Assembly (NCBI RefSeq): GCF_001509485.1
Contig: NZ_LLZI01000297.1
Coordinates: 1-21,127, forward strand
From: Streptomyces sp. NRRL F-4489
Lineage (GTDB): Bacteria > Actinomycetota > Actinomycetes > Streptomycetales > Streptomycetaceae
DNA: 21,127 nucleotides
Direction of reading: 5' to 3'
The notes under the pieces were generated by a model. That model made no database searches and was not told the origin of the DNA. It was given only the letters and a program-made list of their open reading frames with translations. The position numbers and the translations under genes are program-made. Below are positions 7,815 to 16,718 of the stretch, in pieces; position 1 is the first letter of the stretch, and each line of letters opens with the position of its first letter.

Positions 7815-8933
7815 ATGACAACGCTGTCGGAACGAATATCGCAGTCCGCCTTCGACGGCTCCAGGCTCCGGGTCGTACTGCTGCTGGACCTCCAGGAAGG
7901 CGCGCAGCAGCGCTTCCTCGAAGCGTACGAGCAGCTGCGGAACCAGGTGGCCTCGGTCCCCGGCCACATCACCGACCAGCTGTGCCAGTCCATCGAGAAC
8001 CCCTCGCAGTGGCTGATCACCAGCGAGTGGGAGAGCGCCCCGCCGTTCCTCGCCTGGGTCAACAGCGAGGAGCACGTCAAGATGGTGCAGCCGCTGCACA
8101 GCTGCGTCCGCGACACCCGCTCCCTGCGCTTCAGCGTCCTGCGCGAGACCTCCAACGTCGCCGCCCTCGCCCCCGAGCCCCCCAAGGGCCGCCTCCAGGC
8201 CAACCCCCGCGTCGGGGACGGCGTGGTCCGGCACGCCCTCACCTTCACCGTGAAGCCGGGCAGCGAGCCGATCGTCGCCGACATCCTCGCCGGCTACACC
8301 TCCCCGGCCGCCCGGGTCGACGACACCACCCGGCTGCGCCGCACCTCCCTCTTCATGTACGGCAACCGCGTGGTGCGGGCCATCGAGGTGCAGGGCGATC
8401 TGATCGCCGCGCTGCGCCACGTCTCCCGGCAGCCCGAGGTCCGGGCCGTCGAGGAGGCCATCAACCCCTACCTGGAGCAGGACCGGGACCTCAACGACCC
8501 CAACTCCGCCCGGGTGTTCTTCACCCGCGCCGCGCTGCCCGCCGTGCACCACGTCGCGGCCGGCGGCCAGGAGCCCGCGGACGTCGCCCGGCACGCGCTC
8601 TTCTACCCGGCCAAGCCCGGCTTCGGGATGACGCTGGCCAAGATGCTCGCCCGCCAGGACGAGGAGGCCGCCGACGACCCGGCGTGCCCGGTCTACGGCA
8701 GCACCATCTTCCAGCGCGACGACATCGTCGTCCGCCTCATCGACCTCAAGGCGCCCATCGACAAGGACCCGCTGGTCTCCCTGGGCGCCCGCGGCCCCCG
8801 CAAGCTCGCCGTGCTGCGGCGGCTGCTCGACCGCGACGTGGCCGGCGGCCTGACCACCGACCGCGAACTGGCCGCCTTCCTGGCCCGCGCCGACATGGAC
8901 CTGATCACCGACCGCCGGGCCCCGGACGCCTGA
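7815..8933 (+). CDS. whiE-ORFI: SchA/CurD-like protein (whiE ORFI-like)
   Basis: This 372-residue protein begins the rightward operon. It belongs to the SchA/CurD/WhiE-ORFI family found in spore-pigment and curamycin-type clusters; its biochemical role is not established. Residues 18-110 resemble an antibiotic-biosynthesis-monooxygenase (dimeric alpha/beta barrel) fold, including ITSEWES near 69. Two further segments look duplicated: RHAL...KPG at 139-149 and RHAL...KPG at 259-269, exactly 120 residues apart, each later followed by a VVR strand (186-188 and 305-307). So three ferredoxin-like modules may sit in tandem. It has no signal peptide. ATG 7815 is preceded by GGAGGAG at a somewhat long spacing, with a four-codon frame between. 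A 97-bp gap with a perfect hairpin separates it from ORFII. Confidence 0.9.
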   Translation: MTTLSERISQSAFDGSRLRVVLLLDLQEGAQQRFLEAYEQLRNQVASVPGHITDQLCQSIENPSQWLITSEWESAPPFLAWVNSEEHVKMVQPLHSCVRDTRSLRFSVLRETSNVAALAPEPPKGRLQANPRVGDGVVRHALTFTVKPGSEPIVADILAGYTSPAARVDDTTRLRRTSLFMYGNRVVRAIEVQGDLIAALRHVSRQPEVRAVEEAINPYLEQDRDLNDPNSARVFFTRAALPAVHHVAAGGQEPADVARHALFYPAKPGFGMTLAKMLARQDEEAADDPACPVYGSTIFQRDDIVVRLIDLKAPIDKDPLVSLGARGPRKLAVLRRLLDRDVAGGLTTDRELAAFLARADMDLITDRRAPDA

Positions 8934-8940
8934 CCGCACC

Positions 8941-8962
8941 GGCCGCCCGCCGGCGGGCGGCC
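8941..8962 (+). other. Intra-operon hairpin between ORFI and ORFII
   Basis: This is a perfect 22-bp palindrome (11 + 11, all G/C) starting 8 nt after the ORFI stop, inside an operon whose other genes are packed tightly. As RNA it gives a stem of about 9 bp with a tetraloop. It could attenuate readthrough, mark an RNA processing point or protect the ORFI message. A full terminator is less likely unless a promoter lies in the remaining 68 bp before ORFII. Confidence 0.6.
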
Positions 8963-9030
8963 CCCGGCCGGACCGGCCGCACCATCCGTCCCCTGCCATC
9001 CACCGGCATCACGCCCTGGAGGAATCAGCC

Positions 9031-9465
9031 ATGACCACGCACCGCCCACGCATCGTGGACCTCAGCGAGACCCAGCCCAACCGCCGGCGCGGAGGTGACC
9101 TGCGCGCCATGCTGACACCCAGCGCGGTGGGATCCACGAGCGGCTTCATGGGCATGGCACTCGTCCAGCCCGGCGAGCGCATCGGTGAGCACTACCACCC
9201 CTACTCCGAGGAGTTCGTCTACGTCGTCCAGGGCGCCCTGGAGGTCGACCTGGACGGCGAGACCTTCCCGCTCCGCCCGGACCAGGGCCTGATGATCCCC
9301 CCGTACATGCGGCATCGGTTCCGCAACGTCGGGAGCACCGAGGCCCGGATGGTCTTCCACCTCGGCCCGCTGGCCCCGCGCCCCGAGCTCGGCCACGTCG
9401 ACACCGAGGGGACCGAGGAGGGCACACCGGCCGCGCCGCCCGAACGCGCGGAGCCGGTGTCATGA
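9031..9465 (+). CDS. whiE-ORFII: Cupin protein of the pigment cluster (whiE ORFII-like)
   Basis: This is a small single-domain cupin of 144 residues, the counterpart of WhiE ORFII and CurC. The metal-site motifs are intact. Motif 1 has His54, His56 and Glu61, then Gly68 ([17 protein letters not shown]). Motif 2 has His95 and Asn99 ([10 protein letters not shown]), with Met93 in the usual glycine position. Its role in polyketide synthesis is not proven; a metal-dependent oxygenase, a cyclase helper or a stabilising role are all possible. The tail after residue 115 is acidic and low-complexity. GGAGGA lies 7 nt before the ATG at 9031. The stop overlaps the KS-alpha start as ATGA (9462-9465), implying translational coupling. 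Confidence 0.93.
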   Translation: MTTHRPRIVDLSETQPNRRRGGDLRAMLTPSAVGSTSGFMGMALVQPGERIGEHYHPYSEEFVYVVQGALEVDLDGETFPLRPDQGLMIPPYMRHRFRNVGSTEARMVFHLGPLAPRPELGHVDTEGTEEGTPAAPPERAEPVS

Positions 9466-10730
9466 CCCGCCGCGTGGCGGTCACCGGCGTCGGCATCGTC
9501 GCCCCGGGCGGTGTGGGGATCCCCGCGTTCTGGGACCTGCTCTCCAACGGGCGGACGGCCACCCGTGGCATCACCCTCTTCGACCCGGCCGGCTTCCGGT
9601 CCCGGATCGCCGCCGAATGCGACTTCGATCCGGCCGCGCACGGCCTGACCGGGGAGCAGGTGGCACAGCAGGACCGGTACATCCAGTTCGCCCTGGTCGC
9701 CGCGGCGGAGGCGCTGCGCGAGGCCGGCCTGGACATGGACCGGGAGGACCCCTGGCGGGTCGGGGTGTCCCTGGGGACCGCGGTCGGCGGCACCACGCGC
9801 CTGGAGCACGACTACGTGGCGGTCAGCGAGTCCGGCCGCCGCTGGGACGTCGACCCGCGGCCCGCCGGGCCGCATCTGCACCGGGCGTTCTCGCCCAGTT
9901 CGCTGGCGTCCGCGGTGGCGGAGCGGATCGGCGCGCACGGCCCGGTGCAGACCGTCTCGACCGGCTGCACCTCCGGCCTGGACGCGATCGGCTACGCCTT
10001 CCACTCCATCGAGGAGGGCCGGGTCGACGTCTGCGTGGCGGGCGCCTCCGACTCGCCGATCTCGCCGATCACCGTCGCCTGCTTCGACGCGATCAAGGCG
10101 ACCTCCGCCAACAACGACGACCCCGAGCACGCCTCGCGGCCCTTCGACGCCCGGCGCGACGGATTCGTCATGGGGGAGGGCGGCGCCGTCCTCGTCCTGG
10201 AGGAGCTGGAGCACGCCCGGGCCCGCGGCGCCACCGTGCACTGCGAGATCCGCGGCTACGCCACCTTCGGCAACGCCTACCACATGACCGGCCTGACCCA
10301 GGAAGGTCTGGAGATGGCCGAGGCGATCAACCGCTCACTGGCCCACGCGCGACTCGACAGCACGCAGGTCGACTACGTCAACGCGCACGGCTCGGGCACC
10401 CAGCAGAACGACCGCCACGAGACCGCCGCGGTCAAGAAGTCGCTGGGCGCGCACGCCTACAAGGTGCCGATGAGCTCGATCAAGTCGATGGTGGGTCACT
10501 CGCTGGGCGCGATCGGCGCGATCGAGATCGTCGCCTGCGTCCTGGCGCTGACCCACCAGGTGGTCCCGCCGACCGCCAACTACGAGAACCCGGACCCGGA
10601 GTGCGACCTCGACTACGTGCCGAAGACCGCGCGGGAACTGCCGCTGCGGTCGGTGCTGTCCGTGGGCAGCGGATTCGGCGGCTTCCAGTCAGCCGTGGTC
10701 CTGACCAGGCCGGATGGGAGGACGACATGA
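9462..10730 (+). CDS. whiE-ORFIII: Type II PKS ketosynthase alpha (whiE ORFIII-like)
   Basis: This is the catalytic half of the KS/chain-length-factor heterodimer. It condenses malonyl units carried on the ACP into a poly-beta-keto chain. The protein has 422 residues, the usual size. The thiolase-fold active site is complete: Cys169 in [11 protein letters not shown], His309 in [11 protein letters not shown], Lys341 in SSIKSM and His346 in GHSLGAIGA. It starts in an ATGA overlap with the cupin and ends in another ATGA overlap with the chain-length factor (10727-10730). Such overlap would help keep the two subunits in equal amounts. Cytosolic. The gene order around it argues for the spore-pigment clade rather than an antibiotic PKS. 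Confidence 0.97.
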   Translation: MTRRVAVTGVGIVAPGGVGIPAFWDLLSNGRTATRGITLFDPAGFRSRIAAECDFDPAAHGLTGEQVAQQDRYIQFALVAAAEALREAGLDMDREDPWRVGVSLGTAVGGTTRLEHDYVAVSESGRRWDVDPRPAGPHLHRAFSPSSLASAVAERIGAHGPVQTVSTGCTSGLDAIGYAFHSIEEGRVDVCVAGASDSPISPITVACFDAIKATSANNDDPEHASRPFDARRDGFVMGEGGAVLVLEELEHARARGATVHCEIRGYATFGNAYHMTGLTQEGLEMAEAINRSLAHARLDSTQVDYVNAHGSGTQQNDRHETAAVKKSLGAHAYKVPMSSIKSMVGHSLGAIGAIEIVACVLALTHQVVPPTANYENPDPECDLDYVPKTARELPLRSVLSVGSGFGGFQSAVVLTRPDGRTT

Positions 10731-11989
10731 ACTCCCCGCACGAGCAGCACGGAAACCGGCAGTCCGTCGTCACCGGCATCGGTGTGATCGCCCCCAACGG
10801 GGCCAACACCGAAGCCTTCTGGAAGGCGACCAAGGAAGGCATCAGCGTCCTGGACACCGTCACCCGCGAAGGGTGCGAGGACCTGCCCCTGAAGGTCGCC
10901 GGCGAGGTCCGCGACTTCGACCCGGGCGAGCTGATCGAGGAGCGCTTCCTCGTCCAGACCGACCGGTTCACGCACTTCGCGATGGCCGCGGCCAACCTCG
11001 CCCTGGACGACGCCCTGATGGGCCGGGCCGACTACAACCGCTCACCGTTCGCGGTGGGAGTGGTGACCGCGGCCGGCTCCGGCGGCGGCGAGTTCGGCCA
11101 GCGCGAGCTCCAGCGGCTGTGGGGCCAGGGCTCGCGCTACGTCGGCCCGTACCAGTCCATCGCGTGGTTCTACGCGGCCAGCACCGGCCAGATCTCCATC
11201 CGCGGCGGCTTCAAGGGGCCGTGCGGCGTGGTGGCCAGTGACGAGGCGGGCGGCCTGGACGCCCTGGCGCACGCCGCCCGCACCATCCGCCGCGGCACCG
11301 ACGCCGTGGTGGTGGGCGCCGCCGAGGCCCCGCTCGCCCCGTACTCGGTGGTCTGCCAGCTCGGCTACGAGGACCTCAGCCGCTGCCCCGACCCGGCCCG
11401 CGCCTACCGCCCGTTCACCGACGGGGCGTGCGGGTTCGTACCCGCCGAGGGCGGCGCGATGCTGGTCGTCGAGGAGCGCACGGCCGCCGAGGAGCGGGGC
11501 GCCCGGGCCCGGGCCGAACTGGCCGGGCACGCCGCCACCTTCACCGGCGCCGCCCTGTGGGAGGAGTCCCGCGAGGGGCTGGCCCACGCGATCGGCGGCG
11601 CGCTGGCGGACGCCGGCTGCGCGCCCGAGGAGATCGACGTGGTCTTCGCGGACGCCCTCGGCGTGGCCGCGGCCGACCGGGCCGAGGCGCTGGCCCTGGC
11701 CGACGCGCTGGGCCCGCACGCCTCCCGGATCCCGGTGACCGCGCCCAAGACCGGAATCGGCCGGGCGTACTGCGGCGCGCCCGTCCTCGACATCGCGGCC
11801 GCGGTGCTCGCCATGGAGAGCTCCGTCGTGCCGCCGACCCCCAACATCGTCGACGTCAGCGTGGACCTCGACGTGGTGACCGGCAGGTCCCGCGCCGCCG
11901 AGCTGCGGACGGCGCTGGTGCTGAGCCGGGGGCTGATGGGCTCCAACGCGGCGATGGTGCTGCGCCGGTGCGACAAGTCCCCCTCCTGA
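10727..11989 (+). CDS. whiE-ORFIV: Ketosynthase beta / chain-length factor (whiE ORFIV-like)
   Basis: This is the non-condensing partner of KS-alpha, which shapes the tunnel that sets chain length. It has 420 residues, starting at the ATG that overlaps the KS-alpha stop. The fold matches KS-alpha throughout, but the active-site Cys is replaced: SDEAGGLDA (171-179) aligns with TGCTSGLDA, putting Glu173 at the Cys position. The catalytic His loop is also lost ([10 protein letters not shown] in place of [11 protein letters not shown]). Many antibiotic chain-length factors carry Gln at the Cys position, so Glu is worth noting. The open frame extends far upstream of 10727, but that part is a shadow of KS-alpha. 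The stop is followed at once by the ACP ribosome site. Confidence 0.96.
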   Translation: MNSPHEQHGNRQSVVTGIGVIAPNGANTEAFWKATKEGISVLDTVTREGCEDLPLKVAGEVRDFDPGELIEERFLVQTDRFTHFAMAAANLALDDALMGRADYNRSPFAVGVVTAAGSGGGEFGQRELQRLWGQGSRYVGPYQSIAWFYAASTGQISIRGGFKGPCGVVASDEAGGLDALAHAARTIRRGTDAVVVGAAEAPLAPYSVVCQLGYEDLSRCPDPARAYRPFTDGACGFVPAEGGAMLVVEERTAAEERGARARAELAGHAATFTGAALWEESREGLAHAIGGALADAGCAPEEIDVVFADALGVAAADRAEALALADALGPHASRIPVTAPKTGIGRAYCGAPVLDIAAAVLAMESSVVPPTPNIVDVSVDLDVVTGRSRAAELRTALVLSRGLMGSNAAMVLRRCDKSPS

Positions 11990-12001
11990 GAGGAGATTCC
12001 C

Positions 12002-12797
<796 letters not shown>

Positions 12798-12801
12798 CCG
12801 C

Positions 12802-12824
12802 CCGGCCGGAAACGGTCCGGCCGG
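12802..12824 (+). other. Intra-operon hairpin between ORFVI and ORFVII
   Basis: CCGGCCGGA (12802-12810) pairs perfectly with TCCGGCCGG (12816-12824) across a 5-nt loop (AACGG). It lies in the 47-bp gap before the TcmI-like cyclase, whose ribosome site follows. It is a candidate attenuator or RNA-stability element; with the ORFI/ORFII hairpin it brackets the core genes II-VI. Confidence 0.6.
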
Positions 12825-12844
12825 CAACGAAGGGAAACCCCCCG

Positions 12845-13177
12845 ATGCACCACGCCCTGATCGTCGCCCGGATGAAGCCCGGCTCGGCCCCCGACATCGC
12901 GCAGGTCTTCGCGGAGTCGGACCGGACGGAGCTGCCCCACCTGGTGGGCGTCAACCGGCGGACGCTCTTCCAGTTCGGTGACGTCTACCTGCACCTCATC
13001 GAATCCGACATCCCGCCCGGCCCGGAGATCGCCAAGGTGCACCAGCACCCGGAGTTCCAGGCCATCAGCCGGAAGCTGACGTCCTACGTCAGCGCCTACG
13101 ACCCGGAGACCTGGCGCAGCCCCAAGGACGCCATGGCCCAGGAGTTCTACCGCTGGGAGCGGGACCGCGCCGGCTGA
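12845..13177 (+). CDS. whiE-ORFVII: TcmI-family polyketide cyclase (whiE ORFVII-like)
   Basis: This small cyclase of 110 residues has the dimeric alpha/beta-barrel (ferredoxin-like) fold of TcmI, which closes later rings of the polyketide. Family features are visible: the opening strand HHALIVARMKPGS, the GVNRRTLFQFGDVYLHLIE hairpin (in two parts, residues 35-53) and the HQHPEFQ motif near 67-72. The length matches the family exactly. The ATG at 12845 has GAAGGGA upstream. It is the last gene of the rightward operon; a strong hairpin follows within 25 bp. By its place in the whiE order it should act after the ORFVI aromatase/cyclase. Confidence 0.94.
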   Translation: MHHALIVARMKPGSAPDIAQVFAESDRTELPHLVGVNRRTLFQFGDVYLHLIESDIPPGPEIAKVHQHPEFQAISRKLTSYVSAYDPETWRSPKDAMAQEFYRWERDRAG

Positions 13178-13198
13178 TCCGGACCGGCGCCCGGTGAC

Positions 13199-13230
13199 CG
13201 GCCTCCCCGTCATGTCCTGCGGGGAGGCCG
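13199..13230. terminator. Bidirectional terminator between convergent operons
   Basis: A perfect 11-bp inverted repeat (13199-13209 with 13220-13230, 10-nt loop) lies 21 nt after the cyclase stop and 35 nt after the stop of the leftward methyltransferase. It can serve both directions. Confidence 0.85.
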
Positions 13231-13265
13231 CCGCCGGGCCGGTCCGGTCCGTCATCCGCGCCCGC

Positions 13266-14297
13266 TCACCCGGCCGGGACGGTGCACTCGAAGGCGTGCA
13301 GATACGGGTTGACCACCCGGATGTCGTGCACCATCAGCCCGGCGTCGGAGATGCGGCGGACCAGGCTCTCCTTGGTGTGCTTGGCGCCGCCCACGTTCAA
13401 CAGCAGCAGCAGGTCCATGGCGGTGGTGAACCGCATCGACGGCGAGTCGTCGACGAGGTTCTCGATCACCACCACCCGGGCGCCGGGCCGGGCCGCGCCG
13501 ACCACGTTGTGCAGCGTGCGGCGGGTGCTGTCGTCGTCCCACTCCAGGATGTTCTTGATGATGTACAGATCGGCCTGGACGGGGATGGCCTCGCGGCAGT
13601 CGCCGCCCACCGTCCGGGCTCGCCCGGCGAGCGGACCGCCGTCCCGCAGCCGCGGGTCGCAGGCGGCCACCACCGACGGCAGGTCCAGCAGGGTGCCGTG
13701 CAGCGAGGGGTACTTCTCCAGCAGCCGGGCCAGGACGTGGCCCTGCCCGCCGCCGATGTCCGCCACCGAGGAGACCCCGGTGAGGTCGAGGAGTTCGGCG
13801 ATATCGCGCGCCGACTGCATGCTGGAGGTGGTCATCGCCTGGTCGAAGACCCGGGCGGACTCCGGCGCGTCCTCGTGGAGGTAGTCGAAGAACCCCTTGC
13901 CGTACAGATCGTCGAAGACGCTGCGGCCGGAGCGCACCGCGTCCTCCAGCCGCGGCCAGGCGTCCCAGGTCCACGGCTCGGTGCACCACAGCGAGATGGC
14001 GCGCAGGCTGTTCGGCGCGTCCTCGCGCAGCAGCCGGGACATCTCGGTGTGCGAGACCTTGCCGTCCTCGGTCTCCTCGAAGAGCCCGTAGCAGGACAGG
14101 GCCCGCAGCAGCCGGTGCAGCGGCCGCGGTTCGGTGCCCACCGAGGCGGCCAGCTCCTCGACGGTGGTGGGCTGCTCGCCCAGCGCGTCCGCCAGCCGGA
14201 GCCGGGCGGCCGCCCGGACCGCAGCGGCGCACGCGGCGCCGAAGATCAGTTCGCGCAGCCGCATGGCCGGCTGGGGGGTGGGGCTCACGGTGGTCAT
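13266..14297 (-). CDS. SAM-dependent O-methyltransferase
   Basis: This is a small-molecule O-methyltransferase of 343 residues, of the plant-COMT-like group that includes TcmN (C-terminal half), TcmO and DnrK of aromatic polyketide pathways. An N-terminal winged-helix dimerisation domain (about 15-90) precedes the Rossmann domain. SAM motif I is VADIGGGQGHVLARLLEKYP (178-197), and LLDLPSV (203-209) holds the acidic ribose contact. Where many relatives have HDW as catalytic-His region, this protein reads NILEWDDD (249-256), with no His. DnrK-type enzymes also manage without one. The ATG at 14297 overlaps the stop of the beta-helix gene upstream (ATGA), so the two are coupled. Next to the PKS and sharing its terminator, it probably methylates a phenolic hydroxyl of the pigment. 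The substrate is inferred only. Confidence 0.9.
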   Translation of the reverse strand: MTTVSPTPQPAMRLRELIFGAACAAAVRAAARLRLADALGEQPTTVEELAASVGTEPRPLHRLLRALSCYGLFEETEDGKVSHTEMSRLLREDAPNSLRAISLWCTEPWTWDAWPRLEDAVRSGRSVFDDLYGKGFFDYLHEDAPESARVFDQAMTTSSMQSARDIAELLDLTGVSSVADIGGGQGHVLARLLEKYPSLHGTLLDLPSVVAACDPRLRDGGPLAGRARTVGGDCREAIPVQADLYIIKNILEWDDDSTRRTLHNVVGAARPGARVVVIENLVDDSPSMRFTTAMDLLLLLNVGGAKHTKESLVRRISDAGLMVHDIRVVNPYLHAFECTVPAG

Positions 14298-15463
14298 TCC
14301 GCCTCAATTCTCCCGTTGCGTGGTGGCTTTGCGTGGTCAGGGGTGCGGTGCTGCGGAGCGCGGTCCCCGCACAGGCCGGGCGGCCTGGAGGTCCGGCAGG
14401 TGTTGCGGATGAAGACGTTGCCCCGGCCGTCCGGGTCGGCGTTGATCAGATCCGCCGGGGCGTTGCGCAGCACGATGTTGTCGCGGACGAGATTGCGGTC
14501 GTTGGTGGCCTTGACGAAGCTGTGGAAGAGCACCACCCCGCCGGAGAGCGGCGAGGTGCCGGTGTTGTCGCGGACGAGGTTGTGCTGCACGAGGGAGTCC
14601 TCGGTGCCGGTGAGCACCACCCCGACGCCCTGGAGGAACGGCAGCCGCTTGGTCTTCGGGCAGAACTTGTTGTTCCGGGCGACCTCGTTGTCCCGGACGG
14701 TCAGCGCCCCGGCGCGCGGGCGGCCCTCGTCGCCGACCACGAACACCCCGGCGCAGTTGCCGGTGACGGTGTTGTGGCCGATCAGGAGGTTGCGGACGCG
14801 CCGCGCGGTGACGCCGATGCGGTTCCCGGCGAGGGTGTTCCGCACCAGCAGGGTGCCCCGCGTGTCGAGCGCGCCGCCCTCCTCCTCGACCACGTTCGCC
14901 ACGAAGACCCCGGCGTCGCCGTTGTCCGTGATGTCGCTGTCCCGCACCGAGCTGCGTACCGACTTCTCCAGGCCGATGCCCCACTGGCCGTTGTGCCGGG
15001 CGCGGACCCGGTGGACCGTCAGCCCTTCGGTGCCCGAGGCCCAGACGCCGTTCCGCCGGAAGCCCTCCACGGTCAGCGACCGCAGATGGACATCGGTGAG
15101 CGGACCGCCCGCCCCGGCGGTGACGCAGATACCGTCGCCGTGCTGGCCGCAGGCGTTCTCCGCGCGGGTGGCGGGCGGCGCGAGCACCGTCCGCCGGCCG
15201 CTGCCGCGCAGCATCAGATGCGATTTGTCGATCCGTACGCTCTCGCGGTAGACGCCGGGCGCCAGGAATACCGTGTCGCCCGGCCGGGCCGCGTCCACCG
15301 CCCGCTGAACCGATTCGCCGGGCCGGACCAGCAGCACACCGCCGTCGCGGTCCGGTAGGGCCCGGGACGGCGGGGCCGCGCCGAGTACGCCGGCCAGTGC
15401 CGCCGCCGCGCACACCGGGGTGGTGATCCTTCGTGTCCTGTGCCTCACCTGTCGTAGCGCCAT
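14294..15463 (-). CDS. Secreted right-handed beta-helix repeat protein
   Basis: This is a predicted exported protein of 389 residues. The N-terminus has a basic start (RHRTRR), a hydrophobic run (VCAAAALAGVLGAA) and a likely signal-peptidase site after PPSRA near residue 35; Sec or Tat export are both possible. From about 40 to 350 it is built of short parallel beta-helix rungs (NosD/pectate-lyase-like PbH1 repeats) with recurring N-x-(I/V/L)-x-x-N turns such as VRDSDITDNGDAGVFVANVV, GHNTVTGN, VRDNEVARNN and VRDNIVLRN. No catalytic site is evident. Four Cys (residues near 104, 113, 235 and 261) and two near the C-terminus could form disulfides. The ribosome site is weak. It is coupled by ATGA to the methyltransferase. 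A carbohydrate-binding or scaffolding role at the spore or cell surface is possible, but not shown. Confidence 0.85.
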   Translation of the reverse strand: MALRQVRHRTRRITTPVCAAAALAGVLGAAPPSRALPDRDGGVLLVRPGESVQRAVDAARPGDTVFLAPGVYRESVRIDKSHLMLRGSGRRTVLAPPATRAENACGQHGDGICVTAGAGGPLTDVHLRSLTVEGFRRNGVWASGTEGLTVHRVRARHNGQWGIGLEKSVRSSVRDSDITDNGDAGVFVANVVEEEGGALDTRGTLLVRNTLAGNRIGVTARRVRNLLIGHNTVTGNCAGVFVVGDEGRPRAGALTVRDNEVARNNKFCPKTKRLPFLQGVGVVLTGTEDSLVQHNLVRDNTGTSPLSGGVVLFHSFVKATNDRNLVRDNIVLRNAPADLINADPDGRGNVFIRNTCRTSRPPGLCGDRAPQHRTPDHAKPPRNGRIEAE

Positions 15464-15478
15464 GAGCCGAAGCTATGG

Positions 15479-15520
15479 GCGATCACCGGCGCTCGCCACA
15501 TGGGGTAGTCCGTTGATCGC
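15479..15520. promoter_or_regulatory. 42-bp dyad upstream of the beta-helix gene
   Basis: GCGATCACCGG (15479-15489) and CCGTTGATCGC (15510-15520) are inverted copies matching at 10 of 11 positions, with a 20-bp spacer. The near arm ends 16 bp from the beta-helix start codon. It could be a paired operator or a 5'-leader hairpin. It is probably part of the control region for the beta-helix and methyltransferase pair. Confidence 0.5.
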
Positions 15521-15540
15521 GGTGCGTACGGGCGTTGGCG

Positions 15541-15738
15541 TTACGCGGGCGGGCCGGGCGGCCGGGAGCGGTCCGCGTCCGCGGCGGCCGGCGGCGGCCC
15601 GGCGTCCGACCCGGGATCAGCCGCCGTGCCCGCGGCGGAATCCGACGGGGCGTCAGCCGGGCCGTCCGGCGCCGCCTCCGCCAGCAGGGACGCCAGGCTG
15701 GCGGGCAGGAACCACGGGCGGAGGCGGGGGGCGGTCAC
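15541..15738 (-). CDS. Possible small unknown protein
   Basis: This is a 65-residue open frame beginning with GTG shortly after an in-frame stop. Third positions are almost all G or C. Residues 1-24 look structured (RLRPWFLPASLASLLAEAAP); the rest is an Ala/Pro/Asp/Gly low-complexity tail. The ribosome site is weak and I recognise no family. The high GC of this region alone can produce such frames, so it may not be a gene. It would be the only occupant of the 335-bp gap between the beta-helix gene and the TetR regulator, and lies 77 bp upstream of the beta-helix gene. Confidence 0.3.
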   Translation of the reverse strand: MTAPRLRPWFLPASLASLLAEAAPDGPADAPSDSAAGTAADPGSDAGPPPAAADADRSRPPGPPA

Positions 15739-15798
15739 GGATGCTCAACGCCACCGCCCCCGGGACGACACCGGTCCGGGGCCGTCCCGCCCGCTTCG

Positions 15799-16638
15799 TC
15801 ACTCCAACGGCCCCGGCGCGGACGGCTCTCCGGCGCCCTGCCTGGCGATCGCGGCCTGCACGCCGTCCAGGATGACCGCCAGCCCCTCCTCGAACGTGAT
15901 CCGCGCCTCGCGCTCCAGATACGAGCCGCCGTCCTCCTCGCCGGAGGGCGGGGTGGCGCCCTCGGTCTCCAGCCGGACCAGCAGCGGGAACCGTTCGGCG
16001 AAGTCCGGGACCACCTCGGTCAGCAGCCCGGCGCGGGTCTGCCACCACTCCTCGTCGCCCACCCCCGTCGCGGCCGCCGCCTGCCGGGACTCGGTGACGG
16101 TCTGCGCGGCGCCCCGGACGAAGTGGAAGAGCAGACCGGTGATCCGGCGCAGCGCGGCCGGCTCAAGCCCCGTGGCGAACAGCACCCGCAGCAGGGTCTC
16201 CACGGACGCGTACTCGTTCGGGCCCAGCACCGGGCGGGCCTGGGAGACCTGGAGCACCCAGGGGTGGCGGAGGTAGAACTCCCAGGTGTCGAAGGCCCAG
16301 GACGTCACCGCGGGGCGCCAGCCGGCCGCCAGGTCGTAGCCGGTGGGGAGTTCGCCCAGCGCGCGGTCGTACATCAGGTCCACCAGCTCGGTCTTGCCGG
16401 GGACGTAGGTGTACAGCGCCATGGCCGTCCGGCCCAGCCGCTCGCCGACCGTGCGCATGGACAGCGCCGCCATGCCCTCCGCGTCGGCCACCGCGATCCC
16501 GGCGTCCACGATCGCCGCGACGCTCAGCGCGGGCTTGGGGCCGCGCGCCCGGCGGGCCGCCGGCTCCCGCGCGCCGTCCGCCGCGCGCCACAGCAGGGAC
16601 AGCGAACGGCGGGGATCCCCCTGGCCCGCGAATACCAC
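15799..16638 (-). CDS. TetR-family transcriptional regulator
   Basis: This is a dimeric DNA-binding regulator of 279 residues. The helix-turn-helix is clear at about 57-86: ALSMRTVGERLGRTAMALYTYVPGKTELV (in two parts), with the YxYVxxK end typical of TetR proteins. The C-terminal part (about 100-265) is an all-helical ligand-binding and dimerisation domain of the TetR_C type seen near drug-resistance genes. It has an N-terminal extension of about 35 residues before the DNA-binding domain, with a basic stretch (ARRARGPKP). I chose the GTG at 16638 (10 nt after AAGGAG); an in-frame ATG at 16683 lies upstream of that site. It is divergent from a UvrA-like gene across 80 bp, so it most likely represses that operon and itself and is released by a small ligand. 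Confidence 0.9.
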   Translation of the reverse strand: MVFAGQGDPRRSLSLLWRAADGAREPAARRARGPKPALSVAAIVDAGIAVADAEGMAALSMRTVGERLGRTAMALYTYVPGKTELVDLMYDRALGELPTGYDLAAGWRPAVTSWAFDTWEFYLRHPWVLQVSQARPVLGPNEYASVETLLRVLFATGLEPAALRRITGLLFHFVRGAAQTVTESRQAAAATGVGDEEWWQTRAGLLTEVVPDFAERFPLLVRLETEGATPPSGEEDGGSYLEREARITFEEGLAVILDGVQAAIARQGAGEPSAPGPLE

Positions 16639-16652
16639 CAACGCACTACTCC

Positions 16653-16698
16653 TTAGGGTGTAAAGTGAACCGATCCGAACCAACTCTTTATGGCGTAA
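16653..16698. promoter_or_regulatory. Divergent TetR/UvrA-like control region with imperfect dyad
   Basis: TTAGGGTGTAAAGTG (16653-16667) faces CTCTTTATGGCGTAA (16684-16698); after inversion 10 of 15 positions match, sharing TTA-N5-TAAAG. The dyad is centred in the 80-bp gap. This AT-richer island is the natural operator for the TetR regulator. Direct repeats of GAACC at 16668-16672 and 16678-16682 lie between the arms. I could not fix the promoters confidently. Confidence 0.5.
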
Positions 16699-16718
16699 GG
16701 ATATCAGGGGAGGGTGTT

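Noticed and set aside
16665..16683. Upstream ATG starts for the divergent pair: ATG 16665 (UvrA-like) and ATG 16683 (TetR)
   Set aside because: Both lie in the control region before the good ribosome sites, and would make the two coding regions overlap in the operator.
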